From NCBI GenBank assembly GCA_019912395.1, contig JAIOIH010000020.1, positions 1 through 35,783 on the forward strand: DNA of 35,783 bases, read 5' to 3'. The stretch's first letter is position 1, and every line of letters starts with the position of its first letter. This document shows, piece after piece, positions 33,231-35,783 of this stretch. Both the position numbers and the translations under genes were made by a program. This DNA is from Flavobacteriales bacterium (GTDB lineage Bacteria; Bacteroidota; Bacteroidia; Flavobacteriales_F; PHOS-HE28). Below the pieces are notes generated by a model, which saw only the letters and a list, made by a program, of their open reading frames with translations, had not been told where the DNA came from and searched no databases.

Positions 33231-33368
33231 ACAGGCGTTTGGCAAAAGTGGCGGTTCAGTGCTCCGCAGACACATTTGTGGTTAATCAAAGTTTGGTTCT
33301 CCGCATCAATATTTGTGGTGAAAATCGCCACCTTCGCCAAGCGCCAAAACGTTGTACGCAATATTCTC
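33231..33368. repeat. attC-like site 2, central part and right arm
   Basis: With the left arm at 31339-31355 removed from it by the intron, this completes an imperfect palindrome of about 155 bases. AAGTGGCG (33246-33253) pairs with CGCCACCTT (33326-33334); GGCGTTTGGC pairs imperfectly with GCCAAGCGCC; the right arm is GTTGTACGCAATATTCTC, followed by GAACA as at other sites. It ends at the next gene's start codon. Confidence 0.6.
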
Positions 33369-34127
33369 ATGAACACCATCCGACTTTTTACAATATTATT
33401 ACTGTTAAAGGCTCAAACTACTTACAGCCAACCTACAAATTCAGACTCTTTGCTCAACAATTTTAGAAAAGACATCGAAATTGAGCAAAGTGAGAATGCA
33501 GGTGCAGTTGGGTTGGACAATGAAACGAAGATTTCTTATTATTTGTTGATTAGCAGTTGTTCAGTTGAAGACTTATTGAAATATACAAATGATAGCAACC
33601 CTTTTGTACGCTCATATGTATTTGCAGGCTTGCTCCGAAAAGAGATAAGTAAGGATAAGCTCTTACAAGTATTAGACAGACATAAAAATGATACGGCAAA
33701 ATTTACAAGTAAAGGAGTAGACGTAGCCGTAGAATGGACAGTAAAGGAGTTTATGGAAGCAGGTTGGAGACTGAAGCTTTCTAATAAATTGCCTGACATT
33801 GATTATAACAAGGAACTTGAAAGACTAAGAAGCCGACCCGGAATAGAACTGAAAATAAACGGTATCAGCCACGGACTAATTGACAAAAAGGAATTATTGA
33901 ATATTGACAATTTAATTCTCGCCGACAAAGAATTTAGAGTAGTATCGTTCAATTTATTTGTAGCGGAAAAAGAAATGAAAAGTACAAATTGTACCTTAAC
34001 AGTTGAAATGAAGCAAATGATTGAAAGATTGGAGCCTGGAGAGTTTATTGCTTTTGACAATATCAAAGTGGTAGGAAGCGACAATATGGTCAGACGGATT
34101 GCTTCGTTGTCATTAAAGATTAAGTAA
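33369..34127 (+). CDS. Secreted protein with HEAT-like segment and GldM-C-like domain (cassette gene)
   Basis: The ATG at 33369, just after the attC-like right arm, gives 252 residues; a longer in-frame start lies inside the intron and is rejected. A signal peptide is visible (MNTIRLFTILLLLKAQTTYSQ). The segment LLKYTNDSNPFVRSYVFAGLLRK resembles one HEAT repeat. The last 95 residues (from IELKINGISHG through FRVVSFNLFVAEKEM to LEPGEFIAFDNIKVVGSDN) resemble the C-terminal beta-domain of GldM/PorM-like proteins. It would act in the periplasm or be exported; the function is unknown. It is AT-rich like the other cassettes. Confidence 0.75.
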   Translation: MNTIRLFTILLLLKAQTTYSQPTNSDSLLNNFRKDIEIEQSENAGAVGLDNETKISYYLLISSCSVEDLLKYTNDSNPFVRSYVFAGLLRKEISKDKLLQVLDRHKNDTAKFTSKGVDVAVEWTVKEFMEAGWRLKLSNKLPDIDYNKELERLRSRPGIELKINGISHGLIDKKELLNIDNLILADKEFRVVSFNLFVAEKEMKSTNCTLTVEMKQMIERLEPGEFIAFDNIKVVGSDNMVRRIASLSLKIK

Positions 34128-34337
34128 CACTGGCGTACAACATCGGCTTTAAGCACTTCAGCAGCACCGGCATAACCCTACCGCCCATGCACAACCGAAG
34201 CCCGCACACATGGAAGCCAGCCCCGACCCTACCGCCCCACTGCTGCTGAAAGCCGGTGAAGGCCGGACCTACCGTTGCGGGACGCGAAAGGCGGCCTGCG
34301 GCAAGCGCAGGCCCGTTATAGGCTATGTTAAACGACA
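34124..34337. repeat. attC-like imperfect palindrome, site 3 (intact)
   Basis: The left arm TAACACTGGCGTACAACATC starts at the stop codon of the upstream gene. The right arm is GTTATAGGCTATGTTAAACG (34315-34334), followed by ACA; it contains GTTAAAC, which fits the GTTRRRY core of integron sites. The reverse complement of the right arm (TAACATAGCCTATAAC) aligns with the left arm. Inside lie further stems: TTCAGCAG with CTGCTGAA, and GGCCTGCG with CGCAGGCC (34293-34313). The GC-rich centre contrasts with the AT-rich genes on both sides. At about 214 bases it is longer than most attC sites. Confidence 0.65.
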
Positions 34338-34349
34338 GACTACCAACAT

Positions 34350-35108
34350 ATGGAAACAATTAAAATAGACAGTCTAGAAAAGTTAATTGAGTTGGTGACA
34401 ACCGGAGAATTTGGTTGCGGACACGTTGTTTTTCGTGGCGTGACTGACACTAAAAATCATAAACTAATTCCTTCTGTTGGACGAATAGACGAATCAATTT
34501 TATGCGGACTATCAATCGCTGAATACGAACGAGAAACCCTAAATAGGTTTAAGTTGAGAGCAAACTCGGAGATTACCCCGCAACCAAAAGACGATTGGGA
34601 ATGGCTTGCATTAGCACAACACCACGGCTTGCCGACAAGACTTCTTGACTGGACTTCAAGCCCGTTAATAGCTTTGTATTTTGCGACCAAACCTGATATT
34701 CAAAATGACGGTAGCTTAAAAAAGTGCAATAACAATGGCGGAGCAATTTATGCATTTCATACTTGTAGTTATTTGGACACAAGTTGTTTGGTTCCACCGA
34801 CAGACTTCACTGAGTTCGGACTTTTTTACCCGCCACACATTACAAGAAGAATAACTGGACAGTTTGGACTTTTTTCAATTCAAGCCGACCCTACTAAAGA
34901 ACTAAATGAAGAGATTAACGAGAACGAAGGAAACTGGATAAAGAAAATTGAATTTAGCTGCGAGACAGCTCAACAAATTCAAAAACAACTTTACCTATTA
35001 GGTATTAGACACGAAACGGTATTCCCAGACCTTGACGGATTTACATTTGACTTGAAAGTAAAATTTAATGTTACGAGTTGCCATACTGTAAAGAACTTAT
35101 GTTGGTAG
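34350..35108 (+). CDS. FRG-domain protein (cassette gene)
   Basis: The protein has 252 residues. The defining motif is FRG at 28-30 (HVVFRGVTD). The second family motif, WLALAQHHGLPTRLLDWT (84-102 region), is followed by SSPLIALYFA. FRG domains are found in many phage, plasmid and integron-borne proteins; no biochemical role is firmly established in my knowledge. There is no signal peptide or membrane helix, so it is probably cytoplasmic. It is AT-rich and starts 12 bases after the right arm of site 3, as cassette genes do. It is separated from the next gene by only 35 bases. Confidence 0.9.
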   Translation: METIKIDSLEKLIELVTTGEFGCGHVVFRGVTDTKNHKLIPSVGRIDESILCGLSIAEYERETLNRFKLRANSEITPQPKDDWEWLALAQHHGLPTRLLDWTSSPLIALYFATKPDIQNDGSLKKCNNNGGAIYAFHTCSYLDTSCLVPPTDFTEFGLFYPPHITRRITGQFGLFSIQADPTKELNEEINENEGNWIKKIEFSCETAQQIQKQLYLLGIRHETVFPDLDGFTFDLKVKFNVTSCHTVKNLCW

Positions 35109-35114
35109 AGAGAA

Positions 35115-35135
35115 GAAACACAGCTTGACAACGAT
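35115..35135. repeat. Reduced attC-like arm, site 4
   Basis: GAAACACAGCTTGACAACG follows the FRG stop codon. Its first ten bases are identical to those after the next gene's stop (35629-35638). The rest of a palindrome is absent; the next gene starts nine bases later. It could be a site that lost its centre and right arm, fusing two cassettes into one. Confidence 0.4.
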
Positions 35136-35143
35136 TAAAAATT

Positions 35144-35629
35144 ATGGAAATATTTGAATTTGAAATTCCTGCCCACACAACAAGACGAGAATGGGCTGTT
35201 TATGTAATAGTGGCACAACAAAACACCACTGACAACAAAATATTTTATGTTGGAAAGGTTGGCGACAACAGGGACGGATGTAATCCAATAATTTCTAGAA
35301 TTGGGAATCATTTTTCTCATAACAAAATTCATTCTCAATTGCGGAATAAAATATCAGAAACGACTTTGTTTAACTACAAGGTTTTTTACGCAACATTTGG
35401 ACAATATAACATTGAAACTCAAAATACGGACAAAGCAAAAGTGAATGAACTTGAAAGACAACTAAACCGTTATATTCAACAAAATTTACTAACCTTGGAC
35501 AACATACAATTTTTAAATCCATATAAAGCAGTTGGAGTAAGCAAGAAAAAGGAAAATGACAGACAACAGCTACTAACTGAAGACGAACGAAAACAACTTA
35601 AAGAACTTGCGGACAGAGCAACAGCATAG
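35144..35629 (+). CDS. GIY-YIG-like nuclease domain protein (cassette gene)
   Basis: The protein has 161 residues. The N-terminal half has the GIY-YIG pattern: WAVYVIV (Tyr20), an 11-residue gap, then IFYVGKVG (Tyr35, Gly37), a following Arg52 in SRIGNHF and a candidate metal-binding Glu102 or Glu104 in NELERQLN. The C-terminal part is a charged helix (QQLLTEDERKQLKELADRA). GIY-YIG domains cut DNA in homing endonucleases, repair enzymes and restriction systems. Here the first motif is VYV rather than GIY, so activity is uncertain. It lies closely after the FRG gene and may be co-transcribed or form one two-gene cassette with it. Confidence 0.65.
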   Translation: MEIFEFEIPAHTTRREWAVYVIVAQQNTTDNKIFYVGKVGDNRDGCNPIISRIGNHFSHNKIHSQLRNKISETTLFNYKVFYATFGQYNIETQNTDKAKVNELERQLNRYIQQNLLTLDNIQFLNPYKAVGVSKKKENDRQQLLTEDERKQLKELADRATA

Positions 35630-35643
35630 AAACACAGCCTATA
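35629..35643. repeat. attC-like site 5, left arm (interrupted by the second intron)
   Basis: GAAACACAGCCTATA overlaps the stop codon of the GIY-YIG-like gene and runs directly into the intron end. It matches the reverse complement of the right arm of site 3 (AACATAGCCTATAAC). The missing AAC would lie beyond the intron, outside the window. Confidence 0.55.
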
Positions 35644-35783
35644 ATCGAGTAGGCGGCCCCGCCGCTAAATAGCGACGGGGTGCGCCTCTCACACCACTGT
35701 ACGTACGGGCCTCGTATACAGCGGTTCGTTGAGATGTGGAGCGACTTTCCGGTAGTGATCGAGCAAGGCTTCGTAGCCGCGTT
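35644..35783 (-). mobile_element. Second class C group II intron, 3' end only (partial)
   Basis: These 140 bases match 31356-31495 at 137 positions without gaps, in the same orientation. They contain domain VI, domain V and the end of the maturase gene. The three differences all fall in the maturase codons, so this is a close but separate copy. Both copies have T as the first base of the 3' exon. The rest lies outside the window. Confidence 0.92.
35689..35783 (-). CDS. ltrA: Group II intron reverse transcriptase/maturase, C-terminus (partial)
   Basis: The minus strand encodes RGYEALLDHYRKVAPHLN followed by the same tail as the first copy and a TGA stop. Relative to the first maturase there are two amino-acid changes (Met to Leu and Ser to Asp), caused by three base changes. 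Whether the rest is intact cannot be seen. Confidence 0.85.
   Translation of the reverse strand, partial: RGYEALLDHYRKVAPHLNEPLYTRPVRTVV

Noticed and set aside
32916-33368. In-frame N-terminal extension of the cassette gene at 33369
   Set aside because: It lies within the group II intron 5' region and the attC-like arm. The signal peptide starts at 33369.

Overview
The window looks like a GC-rich Bacteroidota chromosome, most likely Flavobacteriales-like. The evidence is a set of type IX secretion genes (porU, porV, a porP/sprF-family gene, gldJ), two secreted proteins with type IX C-terminal sorting domains, and -7 promoter elements of the Bacteroidota type (TAnnTTTG and TAnnTTCG variants) upstream of many genes. 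A genus cannot be named from sequence alone.

Positions 1-28500 are ordinary chromosome. They begin with two tandem type IX cargo proteins, each followed by a similar hairpin. Next come an ECF sigma factor overlapping a probable dual-membrane-spanning anti-sigma factor, a small membrane protein, a DUF1801 protein, pheT, a YhhN-family protein, recG, a proton antiporter and two methyltransferases. A core block follows: pdhC, pdhA and cdd on the minus strand; a VTC-type polyphosphate polymerase with its DUF4956 membrane partner on the plus strand; ispF, porV and porU on the minus strand; then porP-like, gldJ and murF on the plus strand. The neighbourhood of gldJ, porU, porV, cdd, pdhA and pdhC resembles the order I recall from other Flavobacteriales. 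It ties secretion and gliding genes to central metabolism and cell-wall synthesis.

From 28500 the character changes. A REP-associated transposase (RAYT) sits between REP hairpins in inverted orientation. Directly after it lies the C-terminal stub of a tyrosine recombinase. From 29735 to the window end there is a compact array of AT-rich plus-strand genes: an ATPase with a C-terminal HEPN-like motif, a secreted protein with a GldM-C-like domain, an FRG-domain protein and a GIY-YIG-like nuclease. Between them lie imperfect palindromes whose outer arms share a pattern (AACAC..ACAAC on the left, GTT..GC..AACGNACA on the right). This is the layout of an integron cassette array with attC-like sites.

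Two group II introns of class C, both antisense to the cassettes, are inserted inside the left arms of two of these palindromes. The first is complete (31356-33230); only the 3' end of the second is in the window. Class C introns are known to target attC hairpins on the bottom strand, so the introns independently mark the palindromes as attC-like. The strongest candidate for something new here is this Bacteroidota integron-like array with unusual attC-like sites, IIC-attC introns, a RAYT-damaged recombinase and possible defence cargo.
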